NCBI RefSeq assembly: GCF_028502605.1 | Contig: NC_079236.1 | Span: 372,001-436,000 of the forward strand | Direction of reading: 5' to 3' | Source: Trichoderma breve | Taxonomy: Eukaryota; Ascomycota; Sordariomycetes; Hypocreales; Hypocreaceae | Length of the DNA: 64,000 nt | Part shown: positions 34,028 to 45,949 of the stretch, in pieces | Numbering within the stretch: the stretch's first letter is position 1 | Layout of the letters: every line of letters starts with the position of its first letter | Made by a program: the position numbers and the translations under genes | The notes under the pieces: generated by a model | The model's input: only the letters and a program-made list of their open reading frames with translations | Database searches by the model: none | What the model was told of the DNA's origin: nothing

Positions 34028-37000
34028 CTAGCCGCGTCTCCTCTTCTGTGTATCGGCACCCAGATAATCAATCGGGTTTCTGCACAAAGGACATGTATTC
34101 TGGCTGCTGCTCTGGAACCACTTGTACAAGCACGTCCGGTGGAACAAGTTCTTGCATGTCGTGCACCTCTTGTCCGGCATGCGCTTGTCTGCCGCAATCA
34201 CGCTGTAGCAAATGGCACACTCCGTCTGGCCCTTGAGCGCGCCGACAATGTTGCGCTTCAAGATTTGCACGCCGTCGATGACGCTACCTCCGGAAAATGT
34301 AATGACACCTTGAGTCGTCATGATCCAGCTGTTCCATGTGCGCTCTTTGACGGCCACGGATTCTTGGCCCGTTACCGTCACGGCTTCAATAGGGTAGTTT
34401 GGCGACACCTTGATCACGATCGAGGCCTGTGTATCGTCGACTTCATAGCCTACAATCACCTCCCGAGCATTCTTTGAGATCTTGACAAGGACTTCCTGCT
34501 CATCTACCCCTGGAGCATCCTGCTGGTCCACCCACTCTTGCACATCATCGAGCGTCTCGGAGATGATGAGGGGCGAAAAGTATTTTGTCGTCCATGCTTC
34601 CACAGCGATGCGCGTTTGCTTGGAGCGACAGGCGAGATACCACGCCTTGAAGAGGCCTGGAATGTACTTGAGCGTGAGGTAAAACAGGTGCACCAGCAGC
34701 CACTGCATATTCCTTTCTTCAGGCTCTGACTGAGCAACCTTGACGTCGTAGTTTTGAATGTTTTCCGTCGTAAGCTGTTCTTTTTCGAGGTTCAACGGGT
34801 GTGCGGCCGAGTGGCCCAGGACGTCAAACATAAAGTCCAAAAAGGGAGATATGTAGTCACCCGTCTTGAGGTTTTCCGTAAAATCGCTTCTCATCTTGAA
34901 TGAGGACGCTGAATAGCCATCAAAAACAAGCTTCCATGATAGCAAGTAGCTTCGAATCGGTGACGGGAATTGCGCGAGCATTTCGTCCGAGTAGCGCTCC
35001 AGAGTTGGAGCGTCGAGAAGCAACGACAGCAGCTCATCGGGCAAACGGGCATCTATTGCACGCAGTCAGCCACTGGGTCCAGGTTTAAAATGATAGATGA
35101 AGATAAAGGAAAGGGGAAAGTCTTACCAGTCTTATCCAAAAGAATGTCAATAGACTTTTGCGCCTGAATGGCCGGTAGCGCCCTGTGTAGCAAGTCGAAA
35201 GCTGCAGTCTGAATGTTCTGAGATTCTGAAGCAACAAGCTCATAAATTTCAGGAATGTCTCTTATATTCTTTATAGACACCTTTTCCACTTCTCGGCATA
35301 ACAAAGCGTCCACAATCTCTAGAGGCTGGCTGCTGGCGCCGCGGGGCAGCTTCAGCAGCTCAATCAGCGACTTGGACTTCTTGCTTGCTGATTCTCGGAG
35401 GGCGTCTTGTAGGTCATCATTCGCATCCTCAAGATTCTCGAGCGTCTTCATGAGCTTGAGCGAGGAATGGATAAAGGGTAGAGCGTCTGGAAGGGGGTGG
35501 CTAGCTGCCTTCTCCCACAGGTCAAGACTGAATTCAATGGCCTTTTCCCAATAGGAGCCAAACACATCGCTCATGCAAGGTAATAGAAGGTTCAGCACAC
35601 GGCAGATCTCGGCAGAGAGAGGAGCGCTCAGTGGCTCTTCCTCTTCAAGCCACGAAGTGATCTGCCTGACGGCAAACACAATACGGTTGTTAGCCACTGG
35701 CAGCTCTCCGCCGGCGTATACCTGTGCAGACAGAGCAAGCAAGACGAGGATCATCATGGTCTTGCTATCACCTACAGAAGCCCCCGCGACGTCACTGACA
35801 AGCCGGTTGCAGAAGTTGCTCACCAGCTTGGACGACTTTATCGTCTCGCCTAGCCCCGATATCGAGGCAGCGGCGAGGAGTGCAGTCTCAGGGGTAGCCT
35901 TTGCCAGCACTGGCTTGAGAAGAGTTTCCTCTAGACTGGCCGGCAGTCCATGTGCTTCTGACAAGACCTGGAAGATCTCACCGAGAGCCCTAGCACTGTA
36001 AACGCCTCTGGGCGTCAATTCTCTCGACTCCTCTTTGAGGAGCTCGACAAGTCCTCGGAAAACATGAGCCTGCTCTTCGTCCACCGAATTATCCCACCAC
36101 TGGGACGCCAAGGAGCTCTTGTTGATAACATAGTTCCTCAGTGTCGTCACCAGTGATTCTGCTTCTGACAGGGCGTCAGCAGTGTCCAAGGTTCGCCACA
36201 GAGAGTTGTCGTCCCTCGAGGTAATCTGATCCGTAGCAAGCTGTATGGTGAGGCACTGGATACACAGCAACTCTATCTGAAACTGACGCGGCAGCTTGGT
36301 AATGTCAATCCCTTCCTTCAAAAGGAGTGCAGAGTAAAGAGACATTCTTAATGGTACTGAGCGACCTTTTCTGTCTCTGTGCACGCGAACCTCGGTCGGC
36401 TGAGCAGTCAAGTTGGCCAGCGTGACGGCACCGCCCAGGCTGTTGGTGATGGACAGAGAAGGGTTGATGGGTTGTTCCAAGAAAGGTGCCAGCTTCTGCA
36501 TCCAGACATTTGTGCTCGGAAAGATTTCCTCAACGGCAATGCCAGCAGCGTGCGCTTGTTGAGCCTGCTTGGATAAAGTTTCGATATCCAACGACTGAGG
36601 GCCTGCTCGTTCGAGGTTGTCTTGTATGATTTCAATCACCGGCTGAGTACCGGCTCCGTCTCCCTGCAAAAGGGCGCGAATTGCGATGGCCTTTGATGAA
36701 ACGACATTGCTGCTAATCTCGGACAGGCTCAGTAAGTGAGCAACCAAGGCTGTATGAAGCGAATCGTTTTCGGTAAAGAGCTGTGGCCTGCCCTTGGCAA
36801 GGACTTCTAAAGCTCTTAGTGCCGGCTCCGCAGATTCTTGCTCCTTGTCAAGGATTTCCAAAAGCTTTTCGGATAGCTCTTTGCAACTTTCATCAGAGAG
36901 GCCTCTCTCGCTCATGCTGGCTTCAAGCAGCTCCCATTCAGGCGCCTGGTTCTTGACAGAGTCGATTGCTTCCGTTATGATGTAAGTCTGCAATTTGGCA

Positions 37001-38958
37001 TTCCCTCGGGTGAGCTCAGAAGCTTTTTCTTCAGAAATTAGGGATATGAGAGCTGAATTGCGAGTGGCACGGTCGGGAAACTCCAAGACTGCCTCGACCC
37101 AGGATCCCCAAATTGTGCTGTAAGCTTGGTATCTGGATGGGATTGCTCCCAGGAGGTTAAGGCAGGACAGCAGCGGCCTGCTTGAAGCAGATTGAATAAC
37201 CTTTTCCGCCGAGTCTCGCGCCGCCGCAGCCAAAAATTCCGATACCTTGTCTCCAGTCTCGCCATCGAAAAGATGCTGTGCGGTGCTAAGCGCGTATTCG
37301 AGAGCACCTGCAGCCCCAAAAGGTTTCATGTTGCGGTTCTGTAAGATGGTGAGGCACTGGTCGATGACGGTCTTGGATGGAGCTGCGGTTTGATCTGGCA
37401 GAGATTCACCGATGACAGCCAGCTTCCTGTAGATTTCTCCAACAAGGCCAAACCACCGGCGACCTTCCTCGGCAATCTTCTCCTGAGATGACTGGTACTC
37501 TTTAGACACCTCCGGCAGAGACCCAGCGATTCGAGTACACAACAAATCAGCCAGGCGTCCCCACTCCTCTGCCGATGCCGCGATGACGGCTGAGGGACTC
37601 CGAAGAATCGTAAGATGAGCTTCGACCAGAATGAACATGGCATTAGGGCCCAGGGGAATGGCCACTGGCTTGTCAGACACAGTGAGGAGCGAGTGTTCAA
37701 AGAGGGGGAAGATCTGTTCGCGGGCGAAGACGAGCTTCTCGTCGTCGGAAAGGTTTCTGATGAGGCGTTTGAGAGTATCAATGTAGCACTTCCAGGCCAT
37801 GGATGTGTTTGTTCGGGGCTCTTCGCGATTCGTAACGCCGGATTTGACGGCCCCCAGAAAGTCAGAGGCAGTCTCGAGTTTCTTCATCTGTTCTTCTGGG
37901 AGGACGGATATGAGCTCGTCAAGGTGTTCCCAGTATTTTGCGGGACAGCCTTGCGAACCCTTTTCGATAAACTGTCGTAATCGTGAGAGCGCGGGTTTCT
38001 TTTCTTTGGAAGAGGGTGTCCAGAGGTCGGGGACAGCTTGCGACAGCCTTGTCAAGGCCCGTACATAGTCGAGCGCAGAACCACTCTGGCTAGTCTTGAG
38101 GCCGCCTGTGACCATGGCTTGTTTGGCCTGGGTAGACTCGGCATAGGGGAGCTTGCGGTTAAGGCAAGTGATGACAAGGTGGCATACAGTCTTCCTCACG
38201 GCGCTATCGTTGAAGGTGATGGTACGCCATACAGTCTCCTCGGAGAAGAACTCGTCGAGCTTGTCGCTCTGGTTGGCGACTTCTTCGTCGCTGAGCCTCT
38301 GGAGAAGACTAAGCACGAGCGACAGGCTGCTGCCCACAACTCTGATGTACTTGGCCTCGGCATCGTCCTTGGTTGTAGATCTCTCGTCGCTGAGTGTATC
38401 CTGTGTTTCTCGGATCGCATCGATGGCGTAGTCGAGGATCTGCGTCTGGCACTTTTTCCAGAACGCCGTCACCTTTTCCGGAGTGTTGATAAAGGACGAG
38501 AGGCCGTCGCTGGCGGCGCGCGCAACTGCCCGGTCCCTATCGTAGAGTCCAGCCAGCCACGCGCCCACAATCTTGGGAATATGTCGCTCAGCCCGTCTCC
38601 GCGCCGACTTGATGAGCTCGAACTGGAGGTTATGCGCCAGCTCGCGAACGCGGCGGGCGTTGTCGATGCTGATGCGCGGATACATGCCGGTCCAGACATC
38701 CAGGATGGCATCCTCGACGCCGCCATCCTTCTCAAAGGGCCGCGCCTGGACATGCGCCAGCAGATCCTCCAGGGCCTTTGTCTTGGTGGTGCTGTCCTTC
38801 TTCAGCAGGTTCTTGAGAGACACAACGACATTCGGGTCCGAGACGGCGCTAAAGGACGGGGGTTCGGCGAGGTACGACAGGGTGCCCGTCCCGCCCGGAG
38901 CACCGAAGCCGCCGAACTTTGCGCCCGGAGCGCGGCTGGCGGCGGCGGCGCGCTTCAT
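34028..38958 (-). CDS. LTN1: E3 ubiquitin ligase listerin (Ltn1/Rkr1), 1618 residues
   Basis: Ribosome quality control ligase that ubiquitinates nascent chains on stalled 60S subunits. Exons are 38958-35127 and 35052-34028; the 74-nt intron is phase 1. The N-terminal domain has KFGGFGAPGGTG and SLKNLLKKDSTTKTKALEDLL, conserved in listerins, followed by more than 1000 residues of HEAT-like helices. The RWD-like region (EVLVKISKNAREVIVGYEVDDTQASIVIKVSPNYP) precedes a C-terminal RING-variant with ligands C, C, C, C, H, C, C, C (CAIC...CTTCKNLFHRTC...CPLC). The length is normal for the family. Its 3' end is only 132 nt from the converging kinase gene. Confidence 0.95.
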
Positions 38959-41844
38959 GGTCGGACTGGTGAGCTGAGGGCGAGAGGAGAGGAGAGGAAG
39001 AGGAGAGGCGGCGGACGAGCTGCGTTGCGCAAAGCTCTGGCGAAGGTGGTGATGAAGATCTGAAGGAGTCGGAAGAGGGACCGAAAAATTACTTAGTAAT
39101 GGCCCTGGGGCTGTGGCCGCTGGAAAAAGGCGCCTGTGATGTCAGCTTCGCCTGCGGGAGCGCCTGCAGCTGGGGCTTTCAGCGCGCGGTTAGCTAGAGA
39201 GCTAAAGAGTCACGCCGGCTACAGCGGGGTTTTCTGCCTCGTTATGTAAGCTGGAGAATACCCGCACCTTGAGTTTGTTAGCATTTGAAATCAAGAATCA
39301 AGCAAGAGAAGAGCATTCCTCGCCAGGTTTGGCTGGAATCTTATTTCCTCTCTTGACCAGCTACAAACTGCAGTAGTGCAGAAGCCATCTACTATATATA
39401 TGCGTATAGAGCTCAGAAGCGTAAAAAAGCCTTAGCAAAACTTGAGAGGTGACCAAGAAGCCATTACCATTTGCTCTATGTGTAATAGGTGGTGAATTTC
39501 AACTTGCCAGCGATTACCTAACTCCAAATCAAGCTGTGGAGCTCGCTCTGCTCACGGATGACTAACACGCCGCCAGCATGTCCGGAGTAGATTGGATGCT
39601 TGCACGATCTTGTTTACCCATTTAGGCAACACGAGCTTGCAGCACATGATGGCGGCGAAGGAGTAAAGTATCAAACATTGGAAGCATCACTCATACGCCG
39701 CTTCTACCGTTCTCAAAATGCTCGAGATCCGATCATCTTACCCGACATGCCTATACAAGTGCATATACTTATTCCACAGCGGTGAATGCTGCTGTCTCGT
39801 CAAAGCCGTCAGCGCATAATACAGGTGAAGCACCGCCATTTCGTCTTACACGAATGACTCGCATGCATGTACTCCTCGAATTCTTTTCCAGTCATATCAC
39901 GACACGCCGGCAGATGCGCCCCCATCAGCTTCATCTCGCCAGCTAGAAAAGTGCCATCTAGAATTCGAGTGAGGAGAAAAAAAACCCCGATGACCAAGCT
40001 GCATGGCTCGACCCGCGGCCCCTTGCATAACGCTTGACCAGAGCGCCACTCATCTTCCGACGCTCTACTCCGTATATTGCATTGACCCGAACGTACGCAC
40101 TAATCCAGGCAGTTCTGTGATCCAGAGGCAACGGCGTGATTCATCACCTTGTACTTGTACAGGCGCAAAATGGCAGAGTACAACACGGAGGTAGCAATGA
40201 GGGAATTTTCTCCCAAACTCTGACGGTTCTGTGATGGGCACTATGCGAGTGTGTTGCTCCGTGCATCCGCCAACTCGCCACTGGCCCGCCCAAGCCGCGT
40301 TTGCCTGTTGCGCTCCCACACCAACAACAATCTCGAGACCGGCAAGAGATCATCGCGAGTAATCACACTGTATTCGTACACCGTACCTTCGCCTCTCTGC
40401 GACGCTGATCCGTGGCCATAGCTCTTCCGTACGTGTCATGGTTGGGCTTGAATTATGTGAAAGAAAAGACGACGATGATGAATATCTTATACTATATCTC
40501 CGCATTTAAAGTTGAATAACCCCAAACTCGTGGGAGGCCATCCCCAAGATCGACGTCTGGTCTGTCCCCAAACCAAGTACCAGGTACCTGTACAAAGAAG
40601 CCTGCATGAGACCCCAGATGCTTGCAATCGACAGACGGCCTCTGATTGGCCCAGGGCGGCGGCTTGGCTCGGTCAATTCGGGAACTGGCTCCACAGTGAC
40701 GTCGGCATGGCTCTACCCCAGGCGGTATCTGGAACCTCTAACAGCCAGTGAAGAGCGAAGTCTGGGGCCCCTGCATAAAGCGTCAGGCTACAGCCATTTG
40801 ATTGAGCCGGTGATGCTGCAAGTAGGGACCATGTTGTCAATACATGATTTGATTCTGTCTCCCTTGAAAGTCGGTGTTGTGAAATCGAGGCTTTGTTTAC
40901 GTTGCTGTTGAGGTATCTCGTGATCACTGTATGTGTAGGGAGTACTTCACCTACTGCCAGTGACTCTGTTCCATGCTATTAAAACAGACTGAGGTGCCCA
41001 TTTCACAACATGGAAATGTTAATAATAAGCATCAACCAGTATCAACACTTCCCCAAGTTCCCCATCCCCAAAAGAGGAAGTTCCGGCATCTGGCCACATA
41101 TCTCCAGACTCTCCTGTGGAGTCCCGTCTCGATACATCTGGATATCAATCCAATCTACGGACATTTCTCCCAATTCCCTCAACCAACCGCCCCCGTGCCA
41201 GCGCAACATTGCGAGCTTCAGTGGTCGAGTGGCACCTCACAGTGGCCTTAGCGGGCTCTCTAGCGGGCTCCTTAGTGGACTCCCCTAGTGGGCTTGGTGG
41301 GTTCCTGTGGGCTACCCCGCAAGCGTCTTCCCCAGCGCGGTGAACCGAGTTGGCTCACCTTCAGATAAGCCGCTGATGCTACTCATTCCTCCTACTTACT
41401 CTTACTTGTCCTCCTCGGTCTCGTTTCTCTCTCTTTTTCACTCCTCTCTGTTTTCCCACCTCTCACCACATTCTCCTATTCTCCCCCATTTCACTCTTGT
41501 TCACTTTTCTACTCTCCGCCTTCCACGGAATTGCTCTTCTCGTCGCCTTCACACGCAACCTCTCAGTCGTCGCCTTCACTGCAGTGTCGTCAACCCGGAT
41601 CATCGTGAAAACGCCATTTGATCCAGCTGTCCTTCCCCGCACGACCCGGTTCTGCCCGAGTTCCATGTCACATGCAATTGCTGCTCCTGGGGTGATTCAG
41701 CTTGACGTTTGTCTGGTATGATCTTTGCTTCCTCATATATCATCATTGTGGCGTTGTCAATTGAAAATGGGTACTGACTGTTGATTTGTTGCTAGACTCG
41801 GTAGTGCATCTCGCCCAGCCATTGGCTCGACATTTCCCACCAAA
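38959..41844. other. 2.9-kb divergent intergenic region LTN1/repeat protein
   Basis: No gene was found. A cluster of about four 12-14-nt units related to TAGCGGGCTCCT lies at 41247-41300. From 41380 to 41520 there is a strongly pyrimidine-rich tract, typical of a fungal promoter or 5' leader. A leader intron is possible between GTATGATCT (41715) and GCTAG (41794), just before the ATG at 41845. Confidence 0.5.
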
Positions 41845-44508
41845 ATGCTTCCGACTTCGCAACTTGCCTCGCCTCGTGCAAGGCTTCTCCTGGCACGCAC
41901 TGCCCTCAACTCTAGCCCGCTGGCCTCTGCGCAGTCCCAGGCCAGTCAGCAGTGCCGGCAATTCTGCGGTTTCGACCTGGGACGTCGACGCAACCGCATC
42001 TCTGCCTTGAAATATATCGTCTCCCTCAACCGACGACTCTCGTGGGAGAACCCCAAGTTCAAGGCCACTGCCTCTTCTGGGAAATACACCGATCCAAAGG
42101 ACATCAAGTCATGGTCGGACGACTTGTCAGGGGCTCGGCCTGGCCGCAACATCGAGGACGTCGAGCGAGACGCCATCAACCGTCTCTTCCACCACAAGGA
42201 AGGCGGCGAATGGCACCCATTGCAAAACATCCGAAACTACCTGCACTCGACCCACCGATCCAACAAAGTCACTGCTGAGAGCGTTCTACGAGCCACTGCG
42301 GGCGACGCCCTCAACTTTATTGATCCCATCACCAATCGCAAGGTGTCTCGCGTAGAACACACCGCATACTCGGCAACACAGTTTGACGATCCCAACGCAC
42401 CTCGAAAGCTGACCCCGGAAGAAGAGTCGAAGCAATACACAGACCTTGGCGACTACAAGCCCGCCAAGTGGAACGAGCCTGATGGGCTGCCTCATCTGAC
42501 TCCTGAGGAACGTTCCAAAATCTACGAGGACTTGCCAGAGTATTCAAAAATGAAGATTGATGACCCGAACGCGCCCCGAAAACTGACGCCTGAGGAAGAG
42601 TCCAAGAACTACGAAGACTTGGACAAGTATAAGCCCGTGACGTGGAACGAGCCTGACGGACTTCCCCAGCTCACTCCCGAAGAGCAGTCCAAAATCTACG
42701 ACGATCTCGACAAATACGGCCCTGTCAGGTGGCACGAGCCAGATGGCCTGCAGGAGAGATCTCAGGAAGAAAAGTCCAAGGATTACAAGGATTTGCACAA
42801 ATATGGCCCCGCCACCTATGACGAGCCTGACGGTCTTCGCCGCCTGACTCCGGAGGAAAAGTCCAAGGATTATACAGACCTACATGCCTACGGCGGCCCT
42901 TTTACTTGCAGGGAATCCGTCCTCAAGGACTATGAGGCTCTGCAGAACGACCCCACACCCAAGGCAGAGCCCATTCCCGCTAAAGTCGAGGTGCGAGGCA
43001 ACACTCTACCTCAGTACGACGACCTGGACAAGTATGGACCTGTCCGCTGGCATGAGCCAGATGGCCTTCGCCCATTGACCCCCGAAGAACTCTCCAAGGA
43101 TTACGAGGACCTCCACTTATATGCGCAGTATCCCAACGGTGGCCCCAAGACTCCTCGAATTCATCCCGAGGAGGCATCCAAAGCGTACCAGGACTTGCCC
43201 CAGTACTCTGCATTCCCCAATAACGGACCAGCGGTGGAAAGAATTCACCCGGAAGAAGCCTCCAAGCAATACAAGGACCTTCCCGCCTATGCCATCGATG
43301 GTTACGAAGAGCCGGAAAAGACACGCCACATCCACCCCGAGGAGCTGACCAAAAACTACACCGACTTGGGCAAGTATGAGCCGCAGACATTTGACTCTCC
43401 CGACAAGCCTTATCCTATCCACCCTGAGGAGGCGTCCAAGGCATACAAGGATCTCCATGGTTACAATGCGGCCCCTCGAGATGTGGAGAGCGAGGTGAAG
43501 TTTCATGATGTTGTCGCTGCCAGCCTTGAATCGTACGACGCAAAGGAGAGGCTTCAGGCAGACATGGCAGCCTCGGCCGGTAGACGTGGCGGGAGCAACA
43601 TCATTTGGGAAGCTGAAAACTCCCTCGAGTCACTAACAGCGGATGATATCCGAAGCCAGGTGCTGAGGAGGGCCAATATGGGTGAAGAGATGGCTGCCGA
43701 GAAAGAGGAAGCCGAGATGGAATTGAGTTCTATGGATGAAAGTTTTCCCAGTGAGTTGTCGAAGCCCGAACCCGAACCGATCGAACGCACCACCAGCGAG
43801 CTGGCCCAAATGCGCGCCGAGAAGGACCCGTACTCTAACGATCCAAAGGGACTAGAAACAAGCTACTCTGAGGAATGTGGTGCAGAGACGGTGGAGGCTG
43901 TAGTCAAGCACTACGAGCCCGCCGCGACGACGGTAACAGATGAGCCAGTCACGTACAAGATCCTCGCCTACGACTCATCCACCAGATCTGTTAGCGTTGC
44001 CGAGACCACATCCGACGACCATGACGTTTCTTCTCCCCCCAAGCTGACGGATGTGCTGCTCCGGCTGTCACACGCGTCCAAGTTTCTCCCTTACTTTAAG
44101 CCCCTGCAGGAACACGGCTACGACATTGTGTCGGGCGGCGGCGACGTGCTCATTTTCCGCAAGAACCGCCCTGCCTCGCCCAACGCCAGCGACCTCCCTT
44201 TGGAGCTTCCCAGCAACCCGGCTCGCATCAACCCCGTCGACATGATGGGACAGTCTGTGACGGGCAACTTTGCCAGCCCCACTGGATTCGTTAACTACGA
44301 CAGCATCGAGGATGGCCACAGGAAGCCAGCACCGCCCCTTCGCAGCAGCAAGCAGACGCAGAGAGGCGAGGCTGAGCGTGATGGATCAGTTGCCCCGAAG
44401 AAGAAGAGAAGCTTTGGCAAGAAGGTGGTGATGGGCACCGTCTGGGTGGGCGGAGCGGCGTATGCGGTTGGAGCTCTGGCAGAGCACCTCTCTGCTGCTG
44501 GCAAATGA
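41845..44508 (+). CDS. Mitochondrial-type protein with twelve 29-residue repeats and C-terminal helix, 887 residues
   Basis: The N-terminus is Arg/Ser/Ala-rich with almost no acidic residues for 50 positions, as in a mitochondrial presequence. Residues of about 168 to 555 hold about twelve repeats of 28-30 residues. The consensus is roughly YxPxxWxEPDGLxxLTPEExSKxYxDLxK. The first eight end in LTPEE-type and the last four in IHPEEASK-type, so there are two subfamilies. One repeat is interrupted. Then come an acidic linker, a conserved block around YKILAYDSSTRSVSVAETTS and LLRLSHASKFLPYFKPLQEHGYDIVSGGGDVLIFRK, and a hydrophobic segment (VVMGTVWVGGAAYAVGALAEHL) at the very end. I do not recognise a named function. 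Membrane anchoring in mitochondria is inferred. Confidence 0.88.
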   Translation: MLPTSQLASPRARLLLARTALNSSPLASAQSQASQQCRQFCGFDLGRRRNRISALKYIVSLNRRLSWENPKFKATASSGKYTDPKDIKSWSDDLSGARPGRNIEDVERDAINRLFHHKEGGEWHPLQNIRNYLHSTHRSNKVTAESVLRATAGDALNFIDPITNRKVSRVEHTAYSATQFDDPNAPRKLTPEEESKQYTDLGDYKPAKWNEPDGLPHLTPEERSKIYEDLPEYSKMKIDDPNAPRKLTPEEESKNYEDLDKYKPVTWNEPDGLPQLTPEEQSKIYDDLDKYGPVRWHEPDGLQERSQEEKSKDYKDLHKYGPATYDEPDGLRRLTPEEKSKDYTDLHAYGGPFTCRESVLKDYEALQNDPTPKAEPIPAKVEVRGNTLPQYDDLDKYGPVRWHEPDGLRPLTPEELSKDYEDLHLYAQYPNGGPKTPRIHPEEASKAYQDLPQYSAFPNNGPAVERIHPEEASKQYKDLPAYAIDGYEEPEKTRHIHPEELTKNYTDLGKYEPQTFDSPDKPYPIHPEEASKAYKDLHGYNAAPRDVESEVKFHDVVAASLESYDAKERLQADMAASAGRRGGSNIIWEAENSLESLTADDIRSQVLRRANMGEEMAAEKEEAEMELSSMDESFPSELSKPEPEPIERTTSELAQMRAEKDPYSNDPKGLETSYSEECGAETVEAVVKHYEPAATTVTDEPVTYKILAYDSSTRSVSVAETTSDDHDVSSPPKLTDVLLRLSHASKFLPYFKPLQEHGYDIVSGGGDVLIFRKNRPASPNASDLPLELPSNPARINPVDMMGQSVTGNFASPTGFVNYDSIEDGHRKPAPPLRSSKQTQRGEAERDGSVAPKKKRSFGKKVVMGTVWVGGAAYAVGALAEHLSAAGK

Positions 44509-45650
44509 ATGCTGTTGATTTGGTAGTTTTCCCTTTTTCTTTTCTGTTCTTTTTTTTTTCCGGCATTGGCAGCATAAGGATATGACGCTCCCACGACGAT
44601 ATGTGCATGGGCCCGGGAGTAGGAGTTTTGCTTCCTTTTATCCCCTTTTTTCTTTTCTGCTTTCTCCTTTTTCTTTTATTTCCTTTTGTCTTCTTTACCA
44701 TGGGATCAAGTCTGAAATACCCCCATCGATCGCGAATGCGGCTGGGAGCGACATGTCGCGAATGATTGCATTGAGAAGGTCTTTTTTTTTATTCTATTTA
44801 TTTTCCTCTCTTTTTTTCTGATGAGCTGTGTACATTAGGTAGCAGTTTCCGGATCAGGTCGGCTTGAATTGAAGTCTCCCAGTTGAACGTCAAATCTTGA
44901 AGCCTTGTTGTCAAAACATGAATGTTGTTGCTTGGTAGTATTATTCCAATGACGAGTACAAATCCAGCACGACAACAATCAATTGGTATATTTGGACCTG
45001 ATGCAGTAGAGACTAAATTAAGTAAATGATCACGGAGTATTATTTATTCACCATTAAAGGCTAAGATACAAAAGCTATCATCAAAGGACAGCATTGAGCT
45101 GTGCTTTGCTGCCTATTGCTACCGGAGATGGTGTAGGAGCTTACTTTTTGTTACCGCGGCTGCCACTGCATTCTTCCCGTATCTAAACATGCATCAAATA
45201 TACAGTCAATCCGCCATTGCATTGTAGTAATCGATGCGTGATATAAAAATACCAATTAATAGGTAACCATTCAGTACGGAGCTATTATAGGTATCTGCCA
45301 ATTTCCCATGATGCTTGACTTGGCGTCACATCTTCAGTCCCAAAATCCACCAGCTCAATCTTGACACACAAAGTCGCGCGCATTATGCTTTTTGTTTTTT
45401 TCTTTTTCGCTCCGTGCCATGCAATGCCATTCCAGATTCAATAATGCCCCGATGCCCAATATCCCAAGTAGTCCCAGTAGCCTTTTTTGCTTCATCAAGT
45501 CATTGAAGAAGAAGAAAAAAAGAGTAAAATCACGCTCATGTAGAGTTTATGAATTCCTCTCTTTCCCCCCCTCCCGCATTCCCAATCTACACCTTCTCTC
45601 CATAAAAAAAAAAAAAGAAAAGAAAAGAAACACCGACTAGAAAAGGGCAT
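44509..45650. other. Convergent spacer with T-rich 3' region
   Basis: T/C-rich 3' flank of the repeat protein gene (44530-44820), then AT-rich spacer. An A-rich run at 45605-45630 precedes the small two-exon gene on the minus strand. No gene is seen. Confidence 0.5.
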
Positions 45651-45949
45651 TTATCGCTCCGTAAAGCCCTGGTGTCCCGACCGCACGCCGTCAATGCCGC
45701 TCATCTGCAGCGCGTGCTTCTGGTCCTGGGAGCTCCAGCTGAGGCGGCGGTCGAGCGAGCTGGGCTTCCATGAGGAGGAGTGTTTGATGGCGGATTGGCA
45801 TGCGGGGGAGGAGTCTTGGGGGTGAGGAGAAGATTGCTGTGGGTTTTGGGCTGGTACAAAAGAAGAGTTAGTTAGCTTTTGATGCTTGAGAGGGCTGAGG
45901 ATGGAAGATGCGTACTTTTGGTTGGGGTTGTTGGTGGTGAAGAGTCCAT
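45651..45949 (-). CDS. Small conserved-looking protein, two exons, 77 residues
   Basis: Exons are 45949-45916 and 45850-45651. The intron has a GTACGC donor, a CTAACTAAC branch region and a TACCAG acceptor, and the frame joins as a phase-1 codon. The protein starts MDSSPPTTPTK and has a disordered Ser/Gln stretch. It ends in a compact motif, SSWKPSSLDRRLSWSSQDQK, then a short helix and GVRSGHQGFTER. The RRLSW-SxxDQK-x-LQM pattern looks like a short basic protein seen across ascomycetes, but I cannot name a function. Codons in exon 2 end mostly in C or G, as in real genes here. Neither exon is a long ORF, so it would be easy to miss. Confidence 0.7.

Noticed and set aside
38038..39063. 341-codon open frame on the plus strand
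   Set aside because: Antisense shadow of the LTN1 N-terminal exon.
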